Below, piece by piece: positions 46,236 through 53,150 of a stretch of DNA of 54,480 nt. Positions within the stretch are counted from its first letter, which is position 1; each line of letters opens with the position of its first letter. Below the pieces are notes generated by a model. The model worked only from the letters and a program-made list of their open reading frames with translations, was not told the origin of the DNA and did no database searches. This DNA comes from Propionibacterium sp. (lineage in GTDB: Bacteria; Actinomycetota; Actinomycetes; Propionibacteriales; Propionibacteriaceae), in contig DUOQ01000080.1 of the NCBI GenBank assembly GCA_012838755.1, positions 1-54,480 on the forward strand. The letters are read 5' to 3'. A program made the translations under genes and the position numbers.

Positions 46236-46613
46236 CTAGGGATCATTGCCCCGGTGCTCGTTGCCCGGTGCGGCCGAGTCAAGCGGACACCCTCGCAGAT
46301 GACAACGGGGAGTTCTCCCCTCTGAGAAGCAGTGGGTACCACACGCACGGCAGACCCCCGCGCCTAGCCACTTCGGCGTGGGCACGGGAAGTGGACCAGA
46401 CTCAAGCTGATGCCGAACCTTCTCTCTCGCGCGAGCGAGGGCAACGCGCTGCTCCACGGTAAGGGGTTCGGAGAATGCCCATCGGATCGCCGAGTCGCCG
46501 CGCGGGAGCTTGAACCCCCCGATCAGCCACATCTTCATGCCCTCGGGAACTCGGTGACTGGTCGTGCTCCCGTCACGGTTCACCCCGTACCACCACAACC
46601 GTGTCGGTGGCAC
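46236..46613 (-). CDS. Hypothetical protein with a C-terminal Cys/His cluster
   Basis: About 125 residues if started at the GTG; an internal GTG (MNRDGSTT) is possible too. The middle contains a basic helix (LTVEQRVALARAREKVRHQL) and the end a Cys/His set CRACGTHCF...CHLRGC, suggesting a metal-binding knuckle. It was not recognised. Its 5' end lies inside the C-terminal end of a decayed alcohol dehydrogenase gene, so its start may be a by-product of recombination. Composition is less G+C-rich, like the small secreted-protein gene downstream, 8 bases away on the same strand. Confidence 0.45.
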   Translation of the reverse strand: MPPTRLWWYGVNRDGSTTSHRVPEGMKMWLIGGFKLPRGDSAIRWAFSEPLTVEQRVALARAREKVRHQLESGPLPVPTPKWLGAGVCRACGTHCFSEGRTPRCHLRGCPLDSAAPGNEHRGNDP

Positions 46614-47072
46614 CCGGCGTCCCGGCCAGACTGATGGCGTCCAGAACCTCGCCGTGTGGCATCACGTGGCTCATGATCTGCCGGTCCTTGTCGACGTTGG
46701 CCACGATGTCGTCGGTGACCTCGAAGATCTGGGTCGGGTGGCCCATCGCCATCCTTTCGACCTTGGTCATCAGCAACCACCCGAAGTCGCTCGGGACCGG
46801 TTGCTTGTGCACGGCTGGGATCGACACGACGGCGCGCGACTTCACACACCCCAGGATGGTCTCGATCATCACCGGCACTCCGGCCGCGTCGAGGTAGCCG
46901 TCCGTGTCAGGGCGCGCGTCGCGCAGGAAGCTCGGCGGCCCGGACGTGTCAGCCCCACCTCGACGATCTCCCCCGCCGGCTCGTGCCCGAGCGGGGTGGC
47001 GCCCTGCCGTGGCGGGATGCCGCCGACGTGGATGTACATGTGGTCCGACCCGCAGAGGCCCGAGGCGCGCAT
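46573..47072 (-). pseudogene. Decayed zinc-dependent alcohol dehydrogenase gene
   Basis: Two pieces of one medium-chain dehydrogenase survive in different frames. The N-terminal piece (47072 to about 46953) reads MRASGLCGSDHMYIHVGG...TPLGHEPAGEIVEVG, with the catalytic zinc cysteine in GLCGSD and the GHEPAG motif. The C-terminal piece (about 46920 to 46573) reads DGYLDAAGVPVMIETILGC...FEVTDDIVANVDKD. The structural-zinc lobe and the nucleotide-binding fold in between are missing (an internal deletion of well over 100 codons plus a frameshift). Family length is about 350 residues, so no functional enzyme can be made. Closest relatives are butanediol- or threonine-type dehydrogenases. Confidence 0.75.
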
Positions 47073-47326
47073 CCTTCGGCCCGGGGCAGGACGTCATCCT
47101 CACCCGTGGGGGGTCGCTCGGCAGCTGCGTGGCACCCCGCTCGCCGACTTCATGCCGGACACGAAGGCCTACGTGCCGCCCCACGGCACCGCCGCGACGA
47201 CGGGCGGCACTCCTGCGCAATGACCAAGACCGGCATCACGTGCGACGACTCGATGAAACCGACGCGGGGTTCCACCCGTCCCGGGCGGACCTCAAGCTGA
47301 GGTGAGCCTGCGGGCTGATCGGCGTT
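47073..47326. other. Non-coding stretch between the pseudogene and modB
   Basis: About 250 bases without a convincing gene on either strand. Short open frames here do not resemble known proteins and lack ribosome binding sites. modC would be expected downstream of modB, but no ATPase motif is found. Confidence 0.5.
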
Positions 47327-48115
47327 CTACAGCTCGACCCGGTCGCCGAGGAGCCACGCGAACAGGAGGACGCCGATGCTCGTCACCAGCAGAACGAACG
47401 ACAGTCCGACCGCCAGGGACAGGTTCGACTCGAACCCGATGAAGATCGCCAGCGGCATCGTCTGCGTGACGCCCTCGCGGTTGCCCGCGAAGAAGATCGT
47501 CGCCCCGAACTCCCCCAGCGCCCGGGCCCACGCGAGCACGAGCCCGCTGAGCAGCGCCCGTTTGGCGACCGGCACCATGATGTGGCGGAACAGCTGGCCC
47601 TCGCTCGCCCCGTCGACGTGGGCCGCCTCGGGGATCGCCGGGTCGATGGACGCGAAGCCCACCCGCGCGGCGCGCACGTAGAACGGTCCGGCGACGAACA
47701 CCTGGGACAACACGACGGCCGCCGTCGTGAACGGCAACGAGATGCCGAGGAACGCGAGCGGTTCGCCCAGCCAGCCCCGGCGTCCGAACACCTCGAGCAG
47801 CGCGATGCCGGCCACCATCGGGGGCAGCACGATGGGCAGGTCGACCAGGAGTTGCACCAGCGTCCGGCCCGCGAAGCGCCAGCGCGCCAGGGCGTAGGCC
47901 AGCGGTGTCCCCGTCACGATGATGATCAGGGCGCTGAGCGCGGAGGTGCCCAGCGACAGCTTGACGGCGGCGTGCACCGCCGGGTCGGCCAGGTAGGCGG
48001 GCAGGTCACTGCTCAGCGCGAGCCAGACGAGGCCCGCGACCGGCACGGCGAGCAGCCCGACCAGGCTGCCCGCCGGGATCGCGAAGCCGAGGACGTCGCG
48101 CGCCCGCGTTCTCAC
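47327..48115 (-). CDS. modB: Molybdate-type ABC transporter permease
   Basis: 262 residues with six membrane helices. The EAA loop that contacts the ATPase is visible as EAAHVDGASEGQLFRHIMVPVAKRAL (split across about 165-190). ALGEFGATIFFAGN is the ModB family signature. Its GTG start overlaps the modA stop (GTGA). No modC ATPase follows; instead there is non-coding DNA and a pseudogene, so the complex must borrow an ATPase or be non-functional. Confidence 0.88.
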   Translation of the reverse strand: MRTRARDVLGFAIPAGSLVGLLAVPVAGLVWLALSSDLPAYLADPAVHAAVKLSLGTSALSALIIIVTGTPLAYALARWRFAGRTLVQLLVDLPIVLPPMVAGIALLEVFGRRGWLGEPLAFLGISLPFTTAAVVLSQVFVAGPFYVRAARVGFASIDPAIPEAAHVDGASEGQLFRHIMVPVAKRALLSGLVLAWARALGEFGATIFFAGNREGVTQTMPLAIFIGFESNLSLAVGLSFVLLVTSIGVLLFAWLLGDRVEL

Positions 48116-48948
48116 GCCGCGGCGGGCGGAAGATAGCCGGCCTTCGTCAGGATCTCCGCGCCGTCCCCGGCCGTCATGAACGCGATGAACGCCGCCGCGC
48201 CCTGGGAGTTCTTGGCCGCGGTCACGGGCGCGATCGACAGAGCCAGCTCGGCGTTGAACTCGTCTGGGATCTCGACGGTCTCCGCGTCGGCGGGCACGTC
48301 GGTGACGAACACGATGCCGGCGTCTGCCTCGCCCTTGGTCACCTTGGTGACGATCGGCTGGACGCCCATCTCACGGCTGACCGTGTTGGCGGTGACCTTC
48401 TCGGTGAAGCCCGGCTCGGTGGCCTCGACCTTGTCCAGACCCTTCTTGGTGACCATCCAGACCGGCAGGGTCTCGGCGCCGAGGAGCACCTTGAGGCCGG
48501 GCTTGGCGAGGTCCGTGATGCCGGTGACGCCGCCGGGGTTGCCGGGCGCGACCACGATCACGAGCCTGGTGCGGGCGAGCTGCTGGACCTTGTCGGCCAC
48601 CACCAGCCCGGCCTCGGCGGCCGACTTCATGTCGTTGGGGTTCGCGGCGACCCACACGTCGGGGGTGGCGCCCTTGGCGAGCTGCTCACGCTGGATCGGA
48701 GTGTGGCCGACCTCCACGATCGTCTTCGCGCCGCCCACGTCGAACGCCGCCGCCAGCGCCTTGCTGTGCGCGGCCATGGCGCCCGGCATGAACACGGTCA
48801 CGTCGGCGTCGACCGCGGGTGCCGTGCTCGGGGCGGCGGTCGTTGCGGCGGAGGTGCTGGCTGGTGCGCCCGTCGGGGCGGGTGTGGTGCACGCGGCGAG
48901 CGGGATCAGGGCGAACGCGGCCAGGACGTGGCGGCGGGACAGGGACAC
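48112..48948 (-). CDS. modA: Molybdate-type substrate-binding lipoprotein
   Basis: 278 residues. The lipoprotein signal ends in LAAC (Cys20), followed by a Ala/Thr/Pro-rich spacer (22-47) and a two-lobe binding protein with VFMPGAMAAHSKALAAAFD at the first ligand loop, VWVAANPNDMKSA and ADAGIVFVTDV. It would capture molybdate or tungstate outside the cell and hand it to ModB. The first pocket motif differs from the common AASL form, so ligand preference is uncertain. The GTG start has an AAGGAGGA site. Confidence 0.87.
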   Translation of the reverse strand: MSLSRRHVLAAFALIPLAACTTPAPTGAPASTSAATTAAPSTAPAVDADVTVFMPGAMAAHSKALAAAFDVGGAKTIVEVGHTPIQREQLAKGATPDVWVAANPNDMKSAAEAGLVVADKVQQLARTRLVIVVAPGNPGGVTGITDLAKPGLKVLLGAETLPVWMVTKKGLDKVEATEPGFTEKVTANTVSREMGVQPIVTKVTKGEADAGIVFVTDVPADAETVEIPDEFNAELALSIAPVTAAKNSQGAAAFIAFMTAGDGAEILTKAGYLPPAAA

Positions 48949-49021
48949 GGGGATCCTCCTTCTACGCCCAAGGAGTCGTGTGGGGGGTGCGAAAAGTTCC
49001 CGGCTCGTCGAGTGTCACCGC

Positions 49022-49142
49022 ACGTAGCGCCATCTGGACCACATCGGCCATCACGCGCTGGATGGGGAAGGGCCGTGACAAGGGGCGATGCCGCCGGGGA
49101 GCCCCAGTGGGTGTCAGAGATGTAGTCCAGATGGCGCTACGT
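49022..49142. repeat. 121-bp element with 23-bp imperfect terminal inverted repeats
   Basis: The end at 49022-49044 (core CGTAGCGCCATCTGGAC) is the reverse complement of 49120-49142 with one mismatch in 23 bases; the 75-base interior has no gene. It could be a MITE-like element, a structured RNA or a long terminator. No clear target-site duplication was found. Confidence 0.7.
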
Positions 49143-49152
49143 CGCCGGAGCC

Positions 49153-49725
49153 TCAGCCGGCGAGGCGCAGGACGTCCCGCTCGGCGGCGGCGTCCGACCA
49201 GTGCGACAGCAGGTCGGCGCGGGCGCGAGCCACGCGCGAGCGTATGGTGCCGACGGCCACGTCGGCGATCTGCGCGGCCTCGGCGTAGGAGTAGCCGAAC
49301 ACCTGGGTGAGCACCAGCGCCTCGCGGCGGTCGGCATCCAGCCAGGCGAGCATGGCGGCGATCTCGACCCGGTGCGTGTCGTCGCCGACGGCGTCCGACC
49401 CGCAGTCGCCGGGGGCACAGGGGACGGCAGGACGCGCGACCTCGTAGCGCACCCGGTCGGCCGCGGCGCGACGCGCGATCGTCAGCAGCCAGGAGCGGGC
49501 GGGTGCCTCACCTCGGAAACCAGGGAGGGCGTCCAGGGCGCGCAGGTAGGTCTCCTGGGCGAGGTCGTCAGCGGCGTCCGCGCTGGTCAGGTGGGCGAGG
49601 AAGCGCCACACGTCCGCCTGGGTGCGCGCGATGAACTCCCCCAGCGCCGCGCGGTCGCCACGGCCGGCCGCCAGCGCGAGGCTGGTGACCTCGGCGTCGA
49701 GGGCGGTTCGGTCGGTCGCGGACAC
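49153..49725 (-). CDS. ECF-type RNA polymerase sigma factor
   Basis: 190 residues. Region 2 includes DDLAQETYLRALDALPGFRGEAPARSWLLTIARR and region 4 the helix-turn-helix YSYAEAAQIADVAVGTIRSRVARARADLL, in the ECF arrangement without regions 1 and 3. It is divergent from a small zinc-finger protein gene that is probably its anti-sigma factor. The GTG at 49725 is chosen because it lies 7 bases after TACGCT; the frame is open much further upstream but only over the partner gene. Its own targets are unknown. Confidence 0.87.
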   Translation of the reverse strand: MSATDRTALDAEVTSLALAAGRGDRAALGEFIARTQADVWRFLAHLTSADAADDLAQETYLRALDALPGFRGEAPARSWLLTIARRAAADRVRYEVARPAVPCAPGDCGSDAVGDDTHRVEIAAMLAWLDADRREALVLTQVFGYSYAEAAQIADVAVGTIRSRVARARADLLSHWSDAAAERDVLRLAG

Positions 49726-49732
49726 GTCCAGC

Positions 49733-49748
49733 AGCGTAACGCTACGCT
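49733..49748. promoter_or_regulatory. Overlapping divergent promoters of the sigma factor and zf-HC2 genes
   Basis: The same hexamer TACGCT is present on both strands: 49743-49748 (plus, 6 bases before ATG 49755) and 49733-49738 (minus, 7 bases before GTG 49725). Only 29 bases separate the two coding regions, so the promoters overlap and should be mutually linked. Confidence 0.55.
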
Positions 49749-49754
49749 CGATCC

Positions 49755-50066
49755 ATGCCCCAGCCGACCTGCCCGCAGCCGCGCCGTTGGCGCGTGGCCG
49801 CGTCGGCACTGCTGGATGGCGAGCCCTTACCCGTCCCCCGCGAGAAGCTGGACGCCCACCTCGCGGCCTGCCCGGACTGCCGGGCGTGGCTCGCACAGGC
49901 CCGGCGCCTGTCGCCCGAACTGCGCCGCGACAGCCTGCGCCCGCCGGACCTCACCACGATGCTGATCAACGCCAGCGAGGCGCACATCTGCGGCTGCCAC
50001 ACCGGAGGCGAGTGCGAGTGCCGCGACTGCCAGTGCCCGACCTGCACCTGCAGGCCGGTCGCCTGA
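49755..50066 (+). CDS. zf-HC2 anti-sigma-type zinc-binding protein with Cys-rich tail
   Basis: 103 residues. The ZAS motif HLAACPDC (His35, Cys39, Cys42) marks an anti-sigma zinc domain. The C-terminal 21 residues contain eight cysteines and a histidine (Cys79, 81, 87, 89, 92, 94, 97, 99), a metallothionein-like cluster that could sense metal or redox state. No membrane helix, so it is cytosolic. It is divergent from the sigma factor gene, so it is probably its regulator. Starts leaderless after TACGCT. Confidence 0.82.
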   Translation: MPQPTCPQPRRWRVAASALLDGEPLPVPREKLDAHLAACPDCRAWLAQARRLSPELRRDSLRPPDLTTMLINASEAHICGCHTGGECECRDCQCPTCTCRPVA

Positions 50067-50103
50067 CGCTTCGCTCGCACCTCAGGGGCCGGGGCGGTTT
50101 TGC

Positions 50104-50109
50104 TAGGGT
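50104..50109 (+). promoter_or_regulatory. -10 element (TAGGGT) for the OmpA-domain lipoprotein gene
   Basis: TAGGGT lies 38 bases upstream of the ATG, implying a short leader of about 30 bases with an AAGG-type ribosome binding site. Confidence 0.4.
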
Positions 50110-50147
50110 GTGCGGACATCGCCCCCTGGAACGTACAAGGTAGCCAG

Positions 50148-52073
50148 ATGCGCTTTCGCCCCACCCTGCTCGCCTCCGTCGCCTCCCTCGCCCTGATCTC
50201 CGGCTGCACCGGCACCGGGCCCGGACCCGGCAGCCTCCCCCTCCCGGGCGGCGCGCCCGCCGTCCAGGTCCAACAGGGGCGCGCCCCGTCCGGCACGGGG
50301 GAGGACGCGAGCGTCCGCGTGGACGAGGTGACCCGCGTCGGCGACGACCTCGCCATCGCCCTCACGATCGCCACCTCGCGCCAGGAGGCGCGCCTGTACA
50401 GCCACGGCGTCGAGGCGACGACGAACACCGGCCAGCGCATCCGCGGCACCGCCGGCGAGGACCTCCGCATCCCGGAGCGCTCCACCGCCCCCTCGACCCT
50501 GCACCTCCCCCTCCCCGAGAGCGAGGTCTCCAGCCTGTCGCTCCAGGTGGGCACCCGCTGGCCGAACGTCACCGTGCCCGTGCCCGCCGAGGACGGGTCC
50601 CTCGTGTGGGCCCCCGCCCCGCTGCGGCAGGTCGGCCTCGAGCAGCGCCCGGTGCGCAACAAGGACGCCGAGCTGGTGCTGGACGCAATCCGCTCCGAGG
50701 GCATGGTGACCGAGGTCGAGGTGCACGGCACGGGGCTGACCGGCGGGCGGATCGAGATCTGCCGGTACGGCAACCGGTGCACTCTCGTCGAGGCCGACGG
50801 CACGACGCACCCGTTCGTCGAGGCCCCCGACCAGGACAGGCCCCCGGCGGACGCCCGCGTGCGCGGCACGCTGCGCTTCCTGGGTGAGCTCGACCCCGAG
50901 GGGACCGACCTCACGCTGACCCTCAACACCGGGGCGGGCGGACCGCTCGACCCGCAGCGGGTCACCCTGCCGACGCACACCGACTCCCCCACCGTCGCGG
51001 CCGCCGGCGACCTGTCCCGCCCGCCGTTCGAGGTCGAGCCGGTGACGCTGCGCCACGAGGAGACCGGGGCCGAGGTGACGGTCACCGGCCTCGACGTGCT
51101 GTCGGACCACGTCCAGATGCACATCACCGCCAAGGGCGGCGAGCGTCCCCTCCGCCTCGACCGGACGCCCGGCACGTACGAGGGCAGCGCGCTGATCGAG
51201 CCCAACGGGTTCCGCCACACCATCCAGGTGCCCGCCGACTCCGAGCTCACGCTACGCCCCGGCGACACGCTCGAGGCCAGCCTCGTCTTCCAGGGCTCGG
51301 TGGGCGCCGACATCACGCAGCTGACCCTCGAGCTCGGCGGCCGCTACACGGAGGGTGAGGCGCTCACGACGTCGTTCACCATCCCGACCACCGACCCCGC
51401 CGCGCCCGAGGCGTCCGGAACGCTGGGTGGGGTCGAGGCCTCCGCCCAGCCGGCCCCCGCGCCGCGCGCCGAGCCGGCCGTCCCCCAGCCGACCGCGAGG
51501 CCGGACGCCACCGCCACACCACGCGCGACCGCGGGCGCGCTGCGGGTCGACGACATCCAGCCGCTGCCGCACAGCAGCTTCGCGGTGATCGGCCCCGTGC
51601 GCACCGCTCTCTCCGGCGTCACCCCGCCCGGGCAGACGGCGTCCGCCGAGAACGTGGACGCCAAGGCCGAGGCCGAGGCGCAGCGCACCCTGCAGGACCT
51701 CGGCGCGCAGCGCACGCCGGACGGCTGGGTGCTGACGCTTCCCGAGACCGTGCTGTTCGACTACAACGAGGCCGCGATCAAGCCGGACGCCGCGACCAAG
51801 CTGGGCGAGGTGGCCGAGCTGCTGGCCTACTTCGACCGCGCGCAGATCGCCGTCCAGGGCCACACGGACTCCGACGGCAGCGCCGACCACAACAAGTACC
51901 TCTCCCAGCGCCGGGCCCAAGCGGTCGCGGACGCGCTTTCGGGCCAGGGCGTGGCGTCGTCGCGGATGGCCGTCGAGGGCTTCGGCTTCGACAGCCCGGT
52001 GGCCTCCAACGCCGACGACGCCGGCAAGGCCAAGAACCGCCGTGTGGAGATCGTGCTGCGCGAGAACGCCTGA
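50148..52073 (+). CDS. OmpA-domain lipoprotein
   Basis: 641 residues. The lipoprotein signal ends in LISGC (Cys20). A long extracellular region (about 30-420) is beta-rich with repeated vertebrate-like sandwich patterns and no recognised family, then an Ala/Pro/Thr-rich linker (about 430-480). The C-terminal OmpA/MotB peptidoglycan-binding domain (about 535-640) shows VLFDYNEAAIKPDAATKL, the GHTDSDGSADHN motif and RRAQAVADAL. It should tether the cell-surface protein to peptidoglycan. OmpA domains are uncommon in Gram-positive bacteria but occur in actinobacteria (ArfA type). Position after a sigma/anti-sigma pair may be regulatory. Confidence 0.85.
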   Translation: MRFRPTLLASVASLALISGCTGTGPGPGSLPLPGGAPAVQVQQGRAPSGTGEDASVRVDEVTRVGDDLAIALTIATSRQEARLYSHGVEATTNTGQRIRGTAGEDLRIPERSTAPSTLHLPLPESEVSSLSLQVGTRWPNVTVPVPAEDGSLVWAPAPLRQVGLEQRPVRNKDAELVLDAIRSEGMVTEVEVHGTGLTGGRIEICRYGNRCTLVEADGTTHPFVEAPDQDRPPADARVRGTLRFLGELDPEGTDLTLTLNTGAGGPLDPQRVTLPTHTDSPTVAAAGDLSRPPFEVEPVTLRHEETGAEVTVTGLDVLSDHVQMHITAKGGERPLRLDRTPGTYEGSALIEPNGFRHTIQVPADSELTLRPGDTLEASLVFQGSVGADITQLTLELGGRYTEGEALTTSFTIPTTDPAAPEASGTLGGVEASAQPAPAPRAEPAVPQPTARPDATATPRATAGALRVDDIQPLPHSSFAVIGPVRTALSGVTPPGQTASAENVDAKAEAEAQRTLQDLGAQRTPDGWVLTLPETVLFDYNEAAIKPDAATKLGEVAELLAYFDRAQIAVQGHTDSDGSADHNKYLSQRRAQAVADALSGQGVASSRMAVEGFGFDSPVASNADDAGKAKNRRVEIVLRENA

Positions 52074-52080
52074 CCCGGGC

Positions 52081-52671
52081 TCAGCCGCGGCGCAGGGCGT
52101 CCCAGAGCCGGTCGACCTGCGCGGCCAGGGCGTCGGTGTCGCCGCTGTTGTCGATGACGTGGTCGGCCACGGCCAGCCGGTCCTCGCGGGAGGCCTGGGC
52201 GGCCAGGCGCGCCATCGCCTCGTCGCGGGTGAAGCCGTCGCGGCGGCGCAGGCGCTCGACCTGCACCTCCTCGGGCACGTCGACGACGATGACCTCGTCG
52301 AAGCGCCCGGACAGGTCGCCCTCGACCAGCAGCGGGATCACGTCGATCACGACCGCGCCGGCCGGCGCCTCGGCGCGCAGCTCGCCCGCCCGGGCGCGGA
52401 TGCGGGGGTGCGTGATGGCCTCGAGGTCGGCGCGGGCGTCCGGGTCGGCGAAGACGATGGCGCCCAGCGCGGGGCGGTCGAGCGCGCCGTCGGGCCGCAA
52501 GATGCCCTCACCGAACCGCTCGACGATGGCGGCCAGCCCGGGGGTTCCGGGGGCGACCACCTCGCGGGCGAGCACGTCGGAGTCGACGAGCACCGCACCC
52601 CTCGCGGCGAGCAGGTCGGCCACGGCGGACTTCCCCGAGGCGATGCCGCCGGTGAGCGCGATGCGTGCCAT
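52081..52671 (-). CDS. coaE: Dephospho-CoA kinase
   Basis: 196 residues. P-loop GGIASGKSAVADLL (about 7-20), the substrate-binding DSDVLAREVVAPGTPG and the lid region RLRRRDGFTRDEAMAR are present. It completes coenzyme A synthesis. The ATG is 6 bases after CAGGAT. It converges with the OmpA-domain gene at an 8-base distance. Confidence 0.95.
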   Translation of the reverse strand: MARIALTGGIASGKSAVADLLAARGAVLVDSDVLAREVVAPGTPGLAAIVERFGEGILRPDGALDRPALGAIVFADPDARADLEAITHPRIRARAGELRAEAPAGAVVIDVIPLLVEGDLSGRFDEVIVVDVPEEVQVERLRRRDGFTRDEAMARLAAQASREDRLAVADHVIDNSGDTDALAAQVDRLWDALRRG

Positions 52672-52677
52672 CCCGCC

Positions 52678-52683
52678 ATCCTG
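52678..52683 (-). promoter_or_regulatory. -10-like element (CAGGAT) for coaE
   Basis: CAGGAT on the minus strand, 6 bases before the coaE ATG; it deviates from TAnnnT at the first base and overlaps the end of the upstream small gene. Confidence 0.35.
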
Positions 52684-52977
52684 TCACCCCAAGGGCTGGG
52701 CCGCATGGAGCGAGAGGTGGGTCGCCACGCCGTCCGCCGCCCCGTCGGGGTCGAAGGGCTCGCCCACTGTGGTGTGCTCGGCCAGCAGCGTCGAGGGCTT
52801 GAGCATCCCGAACACCGCCTCGCCGGCGACCCGCACCCCGTCGGCGGGGTTGCAGACCGGGACGCCCCGGGCGGCGAGGTGGGTCACGGCCTCGGCCGGT
52901 TCCCCGGACAGGCCGCGGTGCACGACGAGGTAGACCGTGGACGCCGGGACCAGGGCGCGCGGGTCGTCGCCGGGCAC
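52684..52977 (-). CDS. Hypothetical small protein, 5' end uncertain
   Basis: 97 residues from a GTG at 52977. The frame makes protein-like sense (STVYLVVHRGLSGEP...THLAARGVPVCNPADG) and continues upstream without a stop as ..CGKPPRTGTILADVVVLVP, with no good ATG or GTG, so the true start may be elsewhere or lost. No family was recognised and no ribosome binding site was seen. It lies between coaE (same strand, downstream) and the MFS gene (divergent). It could also be a coding remnant. Confidence 0.4.
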   Translation of the reverse strand: MPGDDPRALVPASTVYLVVHRGLSGEPAEAVTHLAARGVPVCNPADGVRVAGEAVFGMLKPSTLLAEHTTVGEPFDPDGAADGVATHLSLHAAQPLG

Positions 52978-53119
52978 GAGGACGACGACGTCGGCCAGGA
53001 TCGTGCCGGTTCGAGGGGGCTTGCCACACAGGAAGGCGAGTTGCGGGGCTATGGGCGCAGTCCACCATCCCCGCGTGAGAAGGCGATGAGAAGGGGTGAC
53101 GCCTCGTTGGGACGACAGG

Positions 53120-53140
53120 TATCTTGATGTCGAGACATGA
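53120..53140. promoter_or_regulatory. Inverted-repeat operator candidate before the MFS gene
   Basis: TATCTTGATGTCGAGACATGA contains ATGTC-GA-GACAT within a larger imperfect palindrome. It resembles MarR/TetR-class sites, and it overlaps an in-frame ATG at 53127, which speaks against that start. Confidence 0.4.
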
Positions 53141-53150
53141 GGGGGTGTGG

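Noticed and set aside
46573-47220. A 215-codon intact gene on the minus strand
   Set aside because: Only its C-terminal half resembles a dehydrogenase; the N-terminal half is a random extension, and the true N terminus lies in another frame. It is annotated as a pseudogene instead.
48949-49152. Molybdenum-cofactor riboswitch upstream of modA
   Set aside because: The only structure seen is the 23-bp inverted repeat pair with a 75-base interior; I could not recognise the conserved features of that riboswitch class.
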